Positions 47,916 through 58,906 of a stretch of 64,000 bases of DNA are shown here, piece after piece (position 1 is the first letter of the stretch; every line of letters starts with the position of its first letter). Location: positions 17,074-81,073 of the forward strand of contig JADLCS010000058.1 in NCBI GenBank assembly GCA_020847075.1. Reading direction: 5' to 3'. Source of the DNA: Gammaproteobacteria bacterium. Lineage in GTDB: Bacteria > Pseudomonadota > Gammaproteobacteria > SZUA-140. The notes below the pieces were generated by a model. That model was not told where the DNA came from. It saw nothing but the letters and a program-made list of their open reading frames with translations, and did no database searches. The position numbers and the translations under genes were made by a program.

Positions 47916-48203
47916 GGGAATTATCGTCGTCTGTACCGGAAGGCGGCGCGGCCCGTCGCCGGGTACCGGATAGGGTCAGCGGCGGTAACAACGGGATCCA
48001 GGGCGCCGGATCAGCCCCGTGGTACGGGGTCTCGTAATCGTAATACTTGCCGTTTTATCGGCCCGGCCGGCCATTCCAGTTTGCTACAATTCGGTCAGCG
48101 GGCCGGGAGCGGCCATTGTAACGTATTTGCGGGTTTTCTGCCCGCAAAATTTATCGTCCGGCCCTCGTATCATGCGAGAGCACCGGCCCATGGGATGTGG
48201 GAA

Positions 48204-49235
48204 ATGCGGGTTATCGGTCTAGAAACTTCTTGCGACGAAAGCGGCGTCGCCATCTATGATGCGCGCGAGGGCCTGCTCGCCCAGCGTCTCCATAGCCAAT
48301 CCCGCATGCATGCCGAATATGCCGGCGTGGTGCCCGAGCTCGCTTCCCGCGACCACGTGCGCAGGATTTTACCGCTGGTCACCGAAGTGATGCGGGAGGC
48401 CGGGACGGGGTGGGGGCAGATCGACGGTATCGCGTACACCGCCGGCCCCGGGCTGGTCGGGGCCTTGCTCGTCGGGGCGTCGGTGGGGCGCAGTCTGGCC
48501 TGGTCCCGGGGGCTGCCCGCGGTACCCGTACATCATCTGGAGGGGCATCTGCTGGCGGCCCTGCTGGAACGGCCCGCGCCGGTCTGCCCGTTCGTCGCCC
48601 TGCTCGTTTCGGGCGGGCATACCCTGCTGGTCAAGGTGGAACGGGCCGGGCGCTATGAAATCATAGGCGAGACACTGGACGACGCCGTCGGAGAGGCCTT
48701 CGACAAGACCGCGACCCTGCTGGATCTGCCCTATCCCGGAGGTCCGGCGCTGGAACAGCTGGCCCGCGCCGGCGACCCCGCGCGTTTCAGCTTTCCCCGT
48801 CCCATGGTGGATCGGCCCGGCCTGGAGTTCAGCTTCAGCGGACTGAAGACCTTCGCCGCCAACACACTGCTCGGATATCGGCACGCCTCCGACCGGGACC
48901 GCCTGCGGGCGGATGTGGCGCGGGCGTTTCAGGATGCGGTGGTCGACACGCTCGCGATCAAATGCCGGCGCGCCCTACGCGCCACCCGTCTGAGTCGCCT
49001 CGTCGTGGCCGGCGGCGTGGGGGCCAACCGGGCATTGCGCCAGAGGTTGACGGAGCTGGCGCGCGAAGAGGGCGGCGAGGCGTTTTTCCCGCGCGCCGAG
49101 TTCTGCACCGACAACGGGGCCATGATCGCCTTCGCCGGTTGCCTGCGCCTGCAGGGCGGGGAGTGGACGCGGGGCGGCTTCGATGTGAGGGCGCGCTGGC
49201 CGCTCGACGCCCTGCAGGCGATCGCCCCGGGGTGA
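48204..49235 (+). CDS. tsaD: tRNA N6-adenosine threonylcarbamoyltransferase TsaD
   Basis: [59 protein letters not shown]. Confidence 0.98.
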   Translation: MRVIGLETSCDESGVAIYDAREGLLAQRLHSQSRMHAEYAGVVPELASRDHVRRILPLVTEVMREAGTGWGQIDGIAYTAGPGLVGALLVGASVGRSLAWSRGLPAVPVHHLEGHLLAALLERPAPVCPFVALLVSGGHTLLVKVERAGRYEIIGETLDDAVGEAFDKTATLLDLPYPGGPALEQLARAGDPARFSFPRPMVDRPGLEFSFSGLKTFAANTLLGYRHASDRDRLRADVARAFQDAVVDTLAIKCRRALRATRLSRLVVAGGVGANRALRQRLTELAREEGGEAFFPRAEFCTDNGAMIAFAGCLRLQGGEWTRGGFDVRARWPLDALQAIAPG

Positions 49236-49268
49236 GGCGCGTGCCGCCACGCGGGCATCCGCGGCGGT

Positions 49269-49853
49269 TTATTTCTTTCCGATCTTCGGCTCGACGCCGT
49301 CCAGCAATTTGCGGATATTGCCGCGGTGGCGCCATAGCAGTACCAGGCTCATGATCAGCACGACCGCGGCATGTTCGGGCGCATTCATCCAGACGATCAT
49401 CGGGGCGGTGAGCGCGGCGCAGATGGCCGCGAGCGACGAGTATTTGAATATCAGCGCGATCAGCACCCAGACGCCGAGTATGGCGAGCCCGGACGGCCAG
49501 GACAGTCCGAGGATGACGCCGAGCGCGGTCGCCACGCCCTTTCCGCCCCGGAAGCCGAAGAAGACCGGAAAGAGATGGCCCGCGAAGGCGAGCAGTCCGA
49601 CGATGCCCACGGCCAGGGGCGGGAGCGCGAGCAACAGCGCGACCAGCACCGGGATCAGCCCCTTGAGCAGGTCGCCGAGCAGCACGACGACCGCGAGGCC
49701 CTTGCCGCCGAGACGCAGCACGTTGGTGGCGCCCGGGTTACCGGAGCCCTGCGTGCGCGGATCGGGCAGTCCGCTCAGCCGGCAGGCGATCACGGCCGTC
49801 GACAGGGACCCCAGCAGATAGGCGAACAGCGCCGCGCAGACCTCGATGATCAT
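49269..49853 (-). CDS. plsY: glycerol-3-phosphate acyltransferase PlsY
   Basis: LLGSLSTAVIACRL, GSGNPGATNVLR, GHLFPVFFGFRGGKGVATALG. Confidence 0.96.
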   Translation of the reverse strand: MIIEVCAALFAYLLGSLSTAVIACRLSGLPDPRTQGSGNPGATNVLRLGGKGLAVVVLLGDLLKGLIPVLVALLLALPPLAVGIVGLLAFAGHLFPVFFGFRGGKGVATALGVILGLSWPSGLAILGVWVLIALIFKYSSLAAICAALTAPMIVWMNAPEHAAVVLIMSLVLLWRHRGNIRKLLDGVEPKIGKK

Positions 49854-49972
49854 GAAAGTGTGTTGGCATCCTCGATTCGTGGCGCTTAATATAATCGAGA
49901 ATACCTCCGACAGGATACCCGGCGCCGGACCCACGGCGCCGGACTTTGAGCGCCCCGCGCGGGCGGACGGCA

Positions 49973-50329
49973 ATGGATACCATCTATCTGACTGATCTCA
50001 AGATCGACACCGTGATCGGCATCTTCGAGTGGGAGCGGCGCGTCAGGCAGACCGTGAGCCTCGATCTCGAGATGTCCACCGACGTGGCCAGGGCGGCCAG
50101 GACGGATTCGATCGCCGATGCGCTGGACTACAAGGCCGTCACCAAGGCCGTGATCGAGTTCGTGGAAAACAGCAGTTTCCAGCTCGTCGAGAGCCTCGCC
50201 GAACATGTCGCCGAACTGATCATCCGCCAGTTCGGGGTGGAGCGCGTGCGTCTGCGGGTGAACAAGCGGGGCGCGATCCGCGGCGCCCGCGACGTCGGCG
50301 TGCTCATCGAGCGGGGCAGAACCGCCTGA
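49973..50329 (+). CDS. folB: dihydroneopterin aldolase
   Basis: MDTIYLTDLKIDTVIGIFEWERRVRQTVSLDLEM. Confidence 0.96.
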   Translation: MDTIYLTDLKIDTVIGIFEWERRVRQTVSLDLEMSTDVARAARTDSIADALDYKAVTKAVIEFVENSSFQLVESLAEHVAELIIRQFGVERVRLRVNKRGAIRGARDVGVLIERGRTA

Positions 50330-50331
50330 AC

Positions 50332-50820
50332 ATGAGCCGGGTCTATGTCAGCATCGGCAGCAATATCGACCGGGCGGCCCATATCCGCGCCGGCGTCGCC
50401 GCCTTGCGGGAGCGCTTCCGCGCCCTCCGTCTGTCGACGGTCTACGAAACCAAGGCGGTGGGATTCGCCGGGGACGATTTCTACAATCTGGTGGTTTGTT
50501 TCGACACCGAACGCGACGTACGCAGGGTGGCGTCCGATCTGCGCGAGATCGAGCTCGCCGCCGGGCGTGAACGTGGCACGGGACGGTTTGCCGCCCGCAC
50601 GCTCGACCTGGATCTTCTGCTCTACGACGATCTCGTCCTCGATGAGGAAGGGATCAGGCTGCCGCGCGACGAGATCCTCGAGTATGCCTTCGTGCTCGGC
50701 CCCCTGGCCGAAATCGCGGCCGAGGCGAGTCATCCGGTGCTCGGCACGACCTTCGGCGCCCTGTGGGAGGGATTCCGGCGGACGGAGGACTCGCTCGTGC
50801 CGGTCCCGTTCCGATGGTGA
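50332..50820 (+). CDS. folK: 2-amino-4-hydroxy-6-hydroxymethyldihydropteridine diphosphokinase
   Basis: VYVSIGSNIDRAAHI, RTLDLDLLLYDDLVLDEEGIRLPRDEILEYAFVLGPLAEI. Confidence 0.96.
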   Translation: MSRVYVSIGSNIDRAAHIRAGVAALRERFRALRLSTVYETKAVGFAGDDFYNLVVCFDTERDVRRVASDLREIELAAGRERGTGRFAARTLDLDLLLYDDLVLDEEGIRLPRDEILEYAFVLGPLAEIAAEASHPVLGTTFGALWEGFRRTEDSLVPVPFRW

Positions 50821-50843
50821 ACCCAGGAGCAGTTTCCCCTGGC

Positions 50844-51599
50844 TCAGGTATGGAGTGACCGTCCGCCATCGACGACGATGGTCTGCCCCGTGACATAGGC
50901 GCCGTCCCGTATCAGAAACAGCACCGCGCGGGCAATGTCCTCCGGCGCGCCCTGGCGCTTGAGGGCGGTGCGCGCGACGATCTCGCGCCGGCCGGCCGCA
51001 TCGAGTTCGTGTTCCGGCCACAGGATGGCGCCGGGGGCGACGGCGTTGACGCGCACCCGCGGACCGAGCTCCCGCGCGAGCGACCGCGTGAGCATGGCCA
51101 GTCCCGCCTTGGCGATGCTGTAGACGCAGTAACCCTTCAGCGGGCGCTCCGCGTGGATGTCGGTGATGTTGACAATGCAGCCGTCGTTGTCGGCGAGCGC
51201 CGCCGCGGCTGCCTGTGACAGGAACAGGGGGCCCTTGAGGTTGCTGTCGATCAGCGCATCCCATTGTGCCGTCGTGATCGATCCCACCGGAGTGGGAAAG
51301 AAGGCCGAGGCGTTGTTCACCAGCGCATCGAGCCGACCCCAGGCGGAGACGGTCTGATCGATCATGGCGGGCAGTTCCTCCACCCGCTGCAGATCGGCCC
51401 GGATCAGCGCGGCGGAATGCGGGCGGGCGTGATTGAGCTCGCGCGCGAGCGCGTCCGCCTCGGCGGCGGACGAGCGGTAATGCAGCGCCACGCGCATGCC
51501 CTGCCGGTGCAGCGCGCGCGCGATGACGGCGCCGATGCGGCGCGCCGCGCCGGTGATCAGCACGACCTCTCCCTCGATATCAGGGGCCTGGCTCGTCAT
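50844..51599 (-). CDS. SDR-family pteridine reductase
   Basis: VLITGAARRIGAVIARALHRQGMRVALHYRSS, VNNASAFFPTPVGSIT, YSIAKAGL. Confidence 0.9.
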   Translation of the reverse strand: MTSQAPDIEGEVVLITGAARRIGAVIARALHRQGMRVALHYRSSAAEADALARELNHARPHSAALIRADLQRVEELPAMIDQTVSAWGRLDALVNNASAFFPTPVGSITTAQWDALIDSNLKGPLFLSQAAAAALADNDGCIVNITDIHAERPLKGYCVYSIAKAGLAMLTRSLARELGPRVRVNAVAPGAILWPEHELDAAGRREIVARTALKRQGAPEDIARAVLFLIRDGAYVTGQTIVVDGGRSLHT

Positions 51600-51665
51600 G
51601 ATGACCCTATACTAGCATGGCGGTTATACTCGCACGACGATCCCAAGCGCCGTTCCCGCGAAGCA

Positions 51666-52859
51666 ATGCCGGATACCCTGAACGAACTTCCCGCGCCCGA
51701 CGCCGACGCCCGCGCCCATGGAGAACGCGTCTCCGCGCGGATATGTGACGAGATCGATCGGGCCGGTGGCCGTATCCCGTTCGCGCGCTACATGGAGCTC
51801 GCGCTCTACGCCCCGGGCCTGGGTTATTACAGCGCCGGCAGCGTCAAACTGGGCGAGGCGGGGGATTTCGTGACGGCGCCGGAGATCTCGCCGCTGTTCG
51901 CCTTCTGCCTGGCCCGCCCGTGCCGGCCGGTCCTGGCGTCCATGGACGGGGGAGAGATCCTCGAATTCGGCGCGGGTTCCGGTGCGCTCGCCTGCGGTCT
52001 GCTGGAGGAGCTCGAGAGACTCGGCGCATTGCCCGCCCGCTATGCCATCGTCGAGCTCAGCGCCGATCTGCGCGCGCGCCAGCGGGAAAGGTTGCGGGAA
52101 TGCGTTCCGCGCCTGCTCGATCGCGTCGTCTGGCTGGAAGGCCTGCCGGAGACGCCGCTGCGCGGAATGATCCTCGCCAACGAGGTGCTCGACGCCATGC
52201 CGGTGCATCGCGTCGTCAGAGGACCGGACGGGTGGCGCGAGCTTTATGTCCGTCGGGCGGAGACCGGGGGATTCGCGTATGCGCCGGGCCCGTTGAGCGA
52301 GCCGCGTCTGCAGGAACGTCTCGCGGCGATCCTCGCCGAACTGGGCGAGGAGAGCTTCCCGGAGGGTCATGTGCTGGAGATCAATCTGGCCTCGGAACGC
52401 TGGGTGGCGGCCGTCGGCGCGGCGTTCGCGCGCGGCGTGATCCTGCTCGCGGACTATGGCGGCCCGCGGCGCGAATACTATCACCCGGAGCGGCGCGCGG
52501 GCACGCTGCGCTGCTTTTACCGGCATCGCGCGCATGGCGACGCGCTGATCCTTCCCGGCCTGCAGGACATCACCGCCGATGTGGAGTTCACCGCCCTGGC
52601 CGAGGCGGCGGTGGGGGTCGGGCTCGAGGTCGCCGGATACACCACCCAGGCGTATTTCCTGCTCGGCGGCGGGCTCATGGAATGGGAGCAGCGCCTGGCG
52701 CAGGCCCCCGCGCCCGAACGGGTGAGGCTGGCGCAGCAGATACGGCGACTGACCCTGCCCGGAGAGATGGGCGAGCGCTTCAAGATCCTCGCGCTGTCGC
52801 GCGGATTCGACGCGCCGTTGCCGGGGCTTTCCTTCCGGGACGAGCGCGGGAGGCTGTAG
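51666..52859 (+). CDS. SAM-dependent methyltransferase, MidA/NDUFAF7 family
   Basis: MELALYAPGLGYYSAGSVKLGEAGDFVTAPEISPLF, EFGAGSGALACGLLEEL, ANEVLDAMPVHRV. Confidence 0.92.
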   Translation: MPDTLNELPAPDADARAHGERVSARICDEIDRAGGRIPFARYMELALYAPGLGYYSAGSVKLGEAGDFVTAPEISPLFAFCLARPCRPVLASMDGGEILEFGAGSGALACGLLEELERLGALPARYAIVELSADLRARQRERLRECVPRLLDRVVWLEGLPETPLRGMILANEVLDAMPVHRVVRGPDGWRELYVRRAETGGFAYAPGPLSEPRLQERLAAILAELGEESFPEGHVLEINLASERWVAAVGAAFARGVILLADYGGPRREYYHPERRAGTLRCFYRHRAHGDALILPGLQDITADVEFTALAEAAVGVGLEVAGYTTQAYFLLGGGLMEWEQRLAQAPAPERVRLAQQIRRLTLPGEMGERFKILALSRGFDAPLPGLSFRDERGRL

Positions 52860-52880
52860 CCGCGCCGGCAAGGGGAGGGT

Positions 52881-53831
52881 CTAGGTGACCGCCTCGCCGG
52901 CCGCCTGGCGGTCGGCGTGATAGGACGAGCGGACCATCGGTCCGCTGGCCACGCTGGTGAAGCCGAGCGCGCGCGCCCTTGCGGCCAGGAGGTCGAACTC
53001 CTCCGGCGGGACGAAACGCGCCACGGGCAGATGGAACTTGCTCGGCTGCAGGTACTGGCCCAGCGTGATCATGTCGCAATCGTGCGCGCGCAGATCGCGC
53101 ATCACGGCCTCGATCTCCTCCAGGGTCTCGCCCAGTCCCAGCATCAGGCCGGACTTGGTCGGGATGGAGGGGTGGAGCTGCTTGAAGCGCCGCAGCAACT
53201 GCAGCGACCACGCGTAGTCCGCCCCCGGCCGCGCCTGCAGATACAGGCGCGGGACGGTCTCCAGATTGTGGTTGAACACGTCCGGCGGCGTGCGCGCCAG
53301 CAGGTCGAGGGCGACGTCCATGCGGCCGCGGAAATCCGGCACCAGGACCTCGATGCGGGTCGCCGGGCTGTGGCGCCGCACCGCATCGATGCAGGCGGCG
53401 AAGTGGGCCGCGCCGCCGTCGCGCAGATCGTCGCGATCGACCGAGGTGATCACGACGTATTTCAGTCCCATGGCGCGGAGGGTCACCGCCAGGTTCTCCG
53501 GTTCGGCCGGGTCGAGCGGTCCGGGTTTGCCGTGGGCGACATCGCAGAAGGGACAGCGGCGCGTGCAGATCGCGCCCATGATCATGAAGGTCGCGGTGCC
53601 GTGGCTGAAGCATTCTCCCAGGTTCGGGCAGGAGGCCTCCTCGCACACGGTATGCAACTGGTGGCTGCGCAGGATCGCCTTGAGTTCCATCACCCGGGTG
53701 CCGGACGGCGCCTGCGCCCGGATCCATTTCGGCTTGCGCGGCGGGGTGATCGTGGGCTCGATCTTCACCGGGATGCGCGCCACCTTGGCGGCGCCGCGCA
53801 GCTTGTTGCGTTCGTGGGAGAGATCGGCCAT
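52881..53831 (-). CDS. lipA: lipoyl synthase
   Basis: [39 protein letters not shown]. Confidence 0.98.
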   Translation of the reverse strand: MADLSHERNKLRGAAKVARIPVKIEPTITPPRKPKWIRAQAPSGTRVMELKAILRSHQLHTVCEEASCPNLGECFSHGTATFMIMGAICTRRCPFCDVAHGKPGPLDPAEPENLAVTLRAMGLKYVVITSVDRDDLRDGGAAHFAACIDAVRRHSPATRIEVLVPDFRGRMDVALDLLARTPPDVFNHNLETVPRLYLQARPGADYAWSLQLLRRFKQLHPSIPTKSGLMLGLGETLEEIEAVMRDLRAHDCDMITLGQYLQPSKFHLPVARFVPPEEFDLLAARARALGFTSVASGPMVRSSYHADRQAAGEAVT

Positions 53832-53879
53832 GACAGGGACCCGTTCGTCTGTGCAGGCGCCCGGGGCTCGGGCTGCGGT

Positions 53880-54545
53880 TCAATCCGCCGCGACGGCGGG
53901 CGTGACGATTTTATCGTATTTCAATCGGCGTGTCAGAAGGGCGAGGAATCCCGCGCCGACCCCGGCCGGATCCACCGCGCCGGAATCCCCCAACGCGGCG
54001 AGCTGGGTGACCCGGAGGCCGGGGTAGCCGCAGGGATTGATGCGGGCGAACGGCTCCAGGTCCATGTCCACGTTCAGGCTCACGCCGTGATACGCGCAGC
54101 CGCGCCGTACGCGCAGGCCGAGCGCCGCGATCTTCGCGTCGGCGACGTATACCCCGGGGGCCCCCGCGCGGCGGCCGGCGGGAATCCCGTAACCGGCCAG
54201 CAGGTCGATCAGACAGCCCTCGAGCAGGTGGACGAAGTCCCTGACGCCGAGACGGCGGCGGCGCAGGTCGATCAGCGTATAGGCGACCAGCTGGCCGGGG
54301 CCGTGATAGGTGACCTGGCCGCCCCGGTCGGTGCGTACGACGGGGATCGCCCCGGGGGCGAGGACGTGATCGGGCAGCGCCGCACGGCCGAGGGTGTATA
54401 CCGGGGGGTGTTCCAGCAGCCAGATCTCGTCCCCGCTGTCCGCGTCGCGCGACTCGGTGAAGGCCTGCATCGCCGCGACGACGGGGGCATAGTCCCGCAG
54501 GCCCAGATGCCTGACGGTCAAGTACCGCGTGGGCCGCGTGTTCAC
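53880..54545 (-). CDS. lipB: lipoyl(octanoyl) transferase LipB
   Basis: [53 protein letters not shown]. Confidence 0.97.
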   Translation of the reverse strand: MNTRPTRYLTVRHLGLRDYAPVVAAMQAFTESRDADSGDEIWLLEHPPVYTLGRAALPDHVLAPGAIPVVRTDRGGQVTYHGPGQLVAYTLIDLRRRRLGVRDFVHLLEGCLIDLLAGYGIPAGRRAGAPGVYVADAKIAALGLRVRRGCAYHGVSLNVDMDLEPFARINPCGYPGLRVTQLAALGDSGAVDPAGVGAGFLALLTRRLKYDKIVTPAVAAD

Positions 54546-54826
54546 AGCACCATGAGGATGTCATCGTGCGCGCTCAGGGCGCGATAGATGGCGTCGAGCT
54601 GGGCGCGGCTGGTGGCGCGGATCGTGACGGTGACCGCCTGGTAGCCGCCGTTCCGGCTGAGCCGGCTGCGGATGGCCCCCTCGCCGAGGTCGGGCGCATG
54701 GACGCGTACGAGGGCGAATACGAGGGCGTCGATATCGTGCCCCGCCTTTCCGATCGCCTTGATGGGAAAGTCGCAGGGGAATTCCAGCAGGCTGTCAGCG
54801 GGCTGATCCATGCAGGGTGTCGCCAT
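54542..54826 (-). CDS. ybeD: DUF493 (YbeD) family protein
   Basis: [19 protein letters not shown]...[38 protein letters not shown]; between lipB and dat. Confidence 0.93.
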   Translation of the reverse strand: MATPCMDQPADSLLEFPCDFPIKAIGKAGHDIDALVFALVRVHAPDLGEGAIRSRLSRNGGYQAVTVTIRATSRAQLDAIYRALSAHDDILMVL

Positions 54827-55673
54827 GCCGCTGATAGTCGCGCTTGTAGTCCTGGTACCAGTCGATCATGCGTCGCCACAACGGTCCGGGCGTTCCGCCG
54901 CCGACCGGCCTGCCGTCGAGGCGGGTCACCGGAAGGATCTCCTTGGTCGAGCTCGACAGCCATATCTCGTCGGCCCGCGTCAGTTCGTCGCGCGTGATCA
55001 CCGCCTCGCGCTGCGGTATCCCGTGGTGCACGGCGAGTTCCAGGATCAGGTCGCGGGTGATGCCGGGCAGCAGCCGCGGTCCCTTGGGCGGGGTGAGCAG
55101 GGTCCCGTCCCGGACGATGAACAGATTGCTGGCGGCGCCTTCGGTGGCCTCGCCGTCGCGGATCAGGATGGCCTCGGCGGCGCCCTGGTCGAGCGCCTGC
55201 TGGCGCAGCAGGATGTTCGGCAGCAGGGCGATGGTCTTGAGGTGGCAGTATTGCCAGCGGATATCCTCCAGCGTGACGGCGCCGACGCCGGATCGGCGGA
55301 TCTCGGCCGGGACCGGGGCGAGCGGCGAGCTCATGACGAACACGGTGGGTACGCAATCGCGCGGAAAGGCGTGATCGCGCCTGGCGACCCCGCGCGTGAT
55401 CTGCAGATAGACCGACTGGTCTCCGCCGTGATTGCGTTCCACCAGCTCGTGCAGGATGCGCGCCCATTCCGCGTGTGTGTGCGGAGAGGTCAGACGGATG
55501 CCCTCCAGGCTGCCGTCGAGCCGGACCAGATGTTCCTCCAGGCGGAACAGGCGCCCGCCGTATACCGGGATCACCTCGTAGACGCCGTCGCCGAAGACGA
55601 AGCCGCGGTCGAGCGGGGAGATCGTCGCCTGTTCGAGCGGCAGGAACCCGCCATTGAGAAAGACCGTACCCAT
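54795..55673 (-). CDS. dat: D-amino acid aminotransferase (class IV aminotransferase)
   Basis: VFLNGGFLPLEQATISPLDRGFVFGDGVYEVIPVYGGRLFRLEEHLVRL, DGEATEGAASNLFIV. Confidence 0.92.
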   Translation of the reverse strand: MGTVFLNGGFLPLEQATISPLDRGFVFGDGVYEVIPVYGGRLFRLEEHLVRLDGSLEGIRLTSPHTHAEWARILHELVERNHGGDQSVYLQITRGVARRDHAFPRDCVPTVFVMSSPLAPVPAEIRRSGVGAVTLEDIRWQYCHLKTIALLPNILLRQQALDQGAAEAILIRDGEATEGAASNLFIVRDGTLLTPPKGPRLLPGITRDLILELAVHHGIPQREAVITRDELTRADEIWLSSSTKEILPVTRLDGRPVGGGTPGPLWRRMIDWYQDYKRDYQRHGDTLHGSAR

Positions 55674-55689
55674 GCCAGCCGTCCGCGCC

Positions 55690-56907
55690 TTACTCGAAGA
55701 ACAGGCGGATTTCGTCGGCGATGCGCTGGGCGAAGTTCCCCTCGGGGATATCGTTCAGCGCGACCAGCGGCCGTTCCGCGATGTTTTTGCCATCCAGGGT
55801 GACCTGGACGGTGCCGAGCGGCTGCCCCTTGTGCACCGGCGCGGTGATGGTGGGGTCCATGTTCATGGCGGCGTTCAGCTTCTGGTACTGATTGCGCGGG
55901 ATGGTGACGTACAGGTCCTGGCTCAACCCGAGCGGCAGTTCCTCCGTCGCGCCCTTCCACACGCGGGCCGTGGCCAGCGAGGATCCGGCGCCATAGAGGC
56001 GATGGGTTTCGAAGAAGCGGAAACCGTAATTGAGCAGCTTCTGCGTCTCCTCGACCCGGGCGTCGTCGCTCTTGGTGCGCAGCACCACGGATACCAGCCG
56101 CATGTCGTCGCGGCGCGCCGAGGTGACCAGGCAGTAGCCGGCGGAGTCGGTATGGCCGGTCTTGACCCCGTCCACCGATTCGTCGCGCCACAGCAGCCGG
56201 TTGCGGTTGTGCTGGGGGATGTTGTTATAGGTGAATTCCCGGATCGAATACAGCTTGTAGTCCTCGGGGAAGGAGGCGATCAGCGCGCGGGTGAGCAGCG
56301 CGAGGTCGTAGGCGGTGGTGTAATGCTCGGGATCGGGCATACCGGTGCTGTTGACGAAGTGGGTATCCTTCATCTGCAGGGCGCCGGCGACGTCGTTCAT
56401 CATGCCGGCGAAGGCCTCTTCGCTCCCGGCCACCAGTTCGGCGAGGGCGACGGTGGCATCGTTGCCCGACTGCACGATCACTCCCTTGAGCAGGTCTTCG
56501 ACCTTTACCTGTGTGTTGACCTCGACGAACATGCGGGATCCCTGGGTACGCCAGGCGTTTTCGCTGATGGTGACCAGTTGATCCCGCCGTATGGTTCCGT
56601 TCCGCAGTTCGTTGAAGACGATGTAGGCCGACATCAGCTTGGTCAGGCTCGCCGGCTCCATGCGGGTACGGGCATTGTTTTCGGCCAGGATGTCGCCGCT
56701 GTTGAAGTCGAGCAGCACGTAGCTGCCGGCGTTGATGGATGGCGGCGTCGGCGTCAGCACGGCCGGTACCGCGGGCGCCGCGGCATCGGCCCCGGCGGCG
56801 CCCAGCAGCAGGGCGGCGGCCAGGGTCGCGCACAGGCGGCGCGCGACGCGTCCGCGCGGCCGCGCGCGGGCATGGATATGGGGTGGGTTCAGGTCATGGG
56901 TGGTCAC
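55690..56907 (-). CDS. dacA: D-alanyl-D-alanine carboxypeptidase (PBP5/6 family)
   Basis: EPASLTKLMSAYIVF (SxxK), VQSGNDA (SxN), DGVKTGHTDSAGYC (KTG). Confidence 0.96.
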   Translation of the reverse strand: MTTHDLNPPHIHARARPRGRVARRLCATLAAALLLGAAGADAAAPAVPAVLTPTPPSINAGSYVLLDFNSGDILAENNARTRMEPASLTKLMSAYIVFNELRNGTIRRDQLVTISENAWRTQGSRMFVEVNTQVKVEDLLKGVIVQSGNDATVALAELVAGSEEAFAGMMNDVAGALQMKDTHFVNSTGMPDPEHYTTAYDLALLTRALIASFPEDYKLYSIREFTYNNIPQHNRNRLLWRDESVDGVKTGHTDSAGYCLVTSARRDDMRLVSVVLRTKSDDARVEETQKLLNYGFRFFETHRLYGAGSSLATARVWKGATEELPLGLSQDLYVTIPRNQYQKLNAAMNMDPTITAPVHKGQPLGTVQVTLDGKNIAERPLVALNDIPEGNFAQRIADEIRLFFE

Positions 56908-57021
56908 TCGTGCGATTCTCCCTGTTCGGTGGTTGCGACGCCTCCAGCGGCGTCGCGGGTCAAGATGCGTATATTGTGCCGTCGCTGGCCGGGGCTGGCG
57001 ATCCAGAGGGCGTCCCCCGCC

Positions 57022-57867
57022 TCAGTCGATCACGATGCGGGAATCCTCGAGGCCGAGCAGGGCCAGTTCCCGGCTCATGCGGTCGGCCTCGTCGACCCCC
57101 GCGATGGGGCCGATGCGTACGCGATAGACGGTGCGCCGGTCGATTTCCGCGCGTACGATCCGCACGTTCCCCTGCGCCACGTTGCCGAGGCGCGTGCGCA
57201 GGCGCTCCGCGTTCTCGGCGCTGCTGAAGGCCCCGATCTGCAGATAGAGACTGGGGTTGCCCGCGGGGGCCGCGGCGGTGACCGGCCCCGGGTTCCGGAC
57301 CGGCTCGGGATGCCTCGGATCCAGCGCGCGCACCTCCACCAGCCCGGTGCCCTCGGCGGTGATCCCGAGCCGGGTCGCGGCCGCATAGGAGAGGTCGATC
57401 AGCCGGTTGTCCTTGAACGGGCCGCGGTCGTTGATCTTCACCACTACCGTGCGCCCGTTCCTGAGATTGGTGATCCGCGCGTAGGTGGGCAAGGGCAGGG
57501 TTTTATGCGCCGCCGTCATGGCGTACATGTCGTAGGGTTCGCCGCTGGAGGTGCGCTTGCCGTGGAATTTGGTGCCGTACCACGAGGCCACGCCGCGCTC
57601 GACGTAACCGGCATTGTCGCTCAGCACGTAATAACGCTGATAGCCGATCAGATAGGAATCGGGATTGCCGTATTTGCTGAACGGCTCGACCCTGGGCACG
57701 GCGTCCGGGATGCGGGACAGGTCCACCGCCTGGCGCGGGGGGCCGTCGCTCGGCTCGATCCGGGTCATGTTCGGCAGCGTGCCGCAGGCGGACAGGGCGA
57801 CGGCGAGCAGCATGCCGTATACGGGGCGGACGGGCATCCGCGGGGGGCTGGACGGAAACTCTGACAT
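57022..57867 (-). CDS. rlpA: septal ring lytic transglycosylase RlpA
   Basis: GVASWYGTKFHGKRTSSGEPYDMYAMTAAHKTLPLPTYARITNLRNGRTVVVKINDRGPF; C-terminal SPOR domain. Confidence 0.96.
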   Translation of the reverse strand: MSEFPSSPPRMPVRPVYGMLLAVALSACGTLPNMTRIEPSDGPPRQAVDLSRIPDAVPRVEPFSKYGNPDSYLIGYQRYYVLSDNAGYVERGVASWYGTKFHGKRTSSGEPYDMYAMTAAHKTLPLPTYARITNLRNGRTVVVKINDRGPFKDNRLIDLSYAAATRLGITAEGTGLVEVRALDPRHPEPVRNPGPVTAAAPAGNPSLYLQIGAFSSAENAERLRTRLGNVAQGNVRIVRAEIDRRTVYRVRIGPIAGVDEADRMSRELALLGLEDSRIVID

Positions 57868-57874
57868 CTGCGTC

Positions 57875-58906
57875 TTAATTGGGGGCCACGTTGTCCCGCG
57901 GCTGATTCCGTATCTCCTCGCTGAGCTGATAGACCGCCATGGCGTACAGCGGGCTGCGATTATAGCGCGTGATCACGTAGAAATTCTTGAAACCCAGCCA
58001 GTACTCCGGGGCGTTCTCGCCCTCCAGCCGGATCAGGGCGGCCGGCAGGTCTTCCGGCAGGGGCGCCTCCGGCGTCACGCCGGACTTGCGCAGCTCGGCG
58101 AGCGTCGCCGCGGGCAACAGGCCCTGGTCGAGATAGGCCTGGTAACCGTCGCCTTCCACGCCGGCCGGACTGGCCACGGGCTGGTGCGGCTGCCAGCCAT
58201 GCTCGTTCAGATAACGCGCGACGCTGCCGATGGCGTCGTCGGTATTGTTCCACAAATCCCGCTTCCGATCACCGTCGAAATCGACGGCGTAGTGCCGGTA
58301 ACTGCTCGGCATGAACTGCGGCTTGCCCATGGCCCCGGCGTAAGAGCCCTTGATCGTGAGCGGGTCTATGCCCTCTTCGCGGGTCAGCAGCAGGTACTGT
58401 TCGAGCTCGCCGAGAAAAAAGGCGCTGCGGGGCGGGTAGTCGAAGGCCAGCGTGGAAAGGGCGTCGATGACGCGATAGCCGCCCGCCTGACGTCCGTAGA
58501 AGGTCTCCACGCCGATGATCGCGGTCACGATCTCGGGCGCCACCCCGTAGACCGTCTCGGCGCGCGCCAGGGCCCCGGCGTTCGCGGCCATGAACTCCGC
58601 GCCCTGGCGGATGCGCTCCGGCGTGAGGAAGATGGGGCGGTATTTGTACCAGGGTTTGCTCTCCGCCGGGCGCGAGATCGCGGCGATGATGTCCTCGCGC
58701 GGCGCGACCTGATCGAGCAGGCCGGCCAGGCCGTCGCGGTCGAAGGCATGATCCATCACCATGCGGTCGATGAAGCCGCTGACGTCCGGCCGGGTGGAAA
58801 AGGCCGGTTCCCCGGCCAGCGTGAGACCGGCATGCGTGCCGGACAGGCCGCTGGCGAGGGAAAGGGACAGGAGGAGGCGGTAGATCCGTCTGGAGGAAGG
58901 CATCAT
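57875..58906 (-). CDS. mltB: membrane-bound lytic murein transglycosylase B
   Basis: IIGVETFYGRQAGGYRVIDALSTLAFDYPPR, GSYAGAMGKPQFMPSSYRHYAVDFDGDRKRDLWNN. Confidence 0.96.
   Translation of the reverse strand: MMPSSRRIYRLLLSLSLASGLSGTHAGLTLAGEPAFSTRPDVSGFIDRMVMDHAFDRDGLAGLLDQVAPREDIIAAISRPAESKPWYKYRPIFLTPERIRQGAEFMAANAGALARAETVYGVAPEIVTAIIGVETFYGRQAGGYRVIDALSTLAFDYPPRSAFFLGELEQYLLLTREEGIDPLTIKGSYAGAMGKPQFMPSSYRHYAVDFDGDRKRDLWNNTDDAIGSVARYLNEHGWQPHQPVASPAGVEGDGYQAYLDQGLLPAATLAELRKSGVTPEAPLPEDLPAALIRLEGENAPEYWLGFKNFYVITRYNRSPLYAMAVYQLSEEIRNQPRDNVAPN

Noticed and set aside
52917-54587. 556-aa plus-strand ORF
   Set aside because: Antisense shadow of lipA and lipB, which have unambiguous catalytic motifs.
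55654-57864. 736-aa plus-strand ORF
   Set aside because: Antisense to dacA and rlpA; a long GC-rich shadow ORF with low-complexity content and no motifs.
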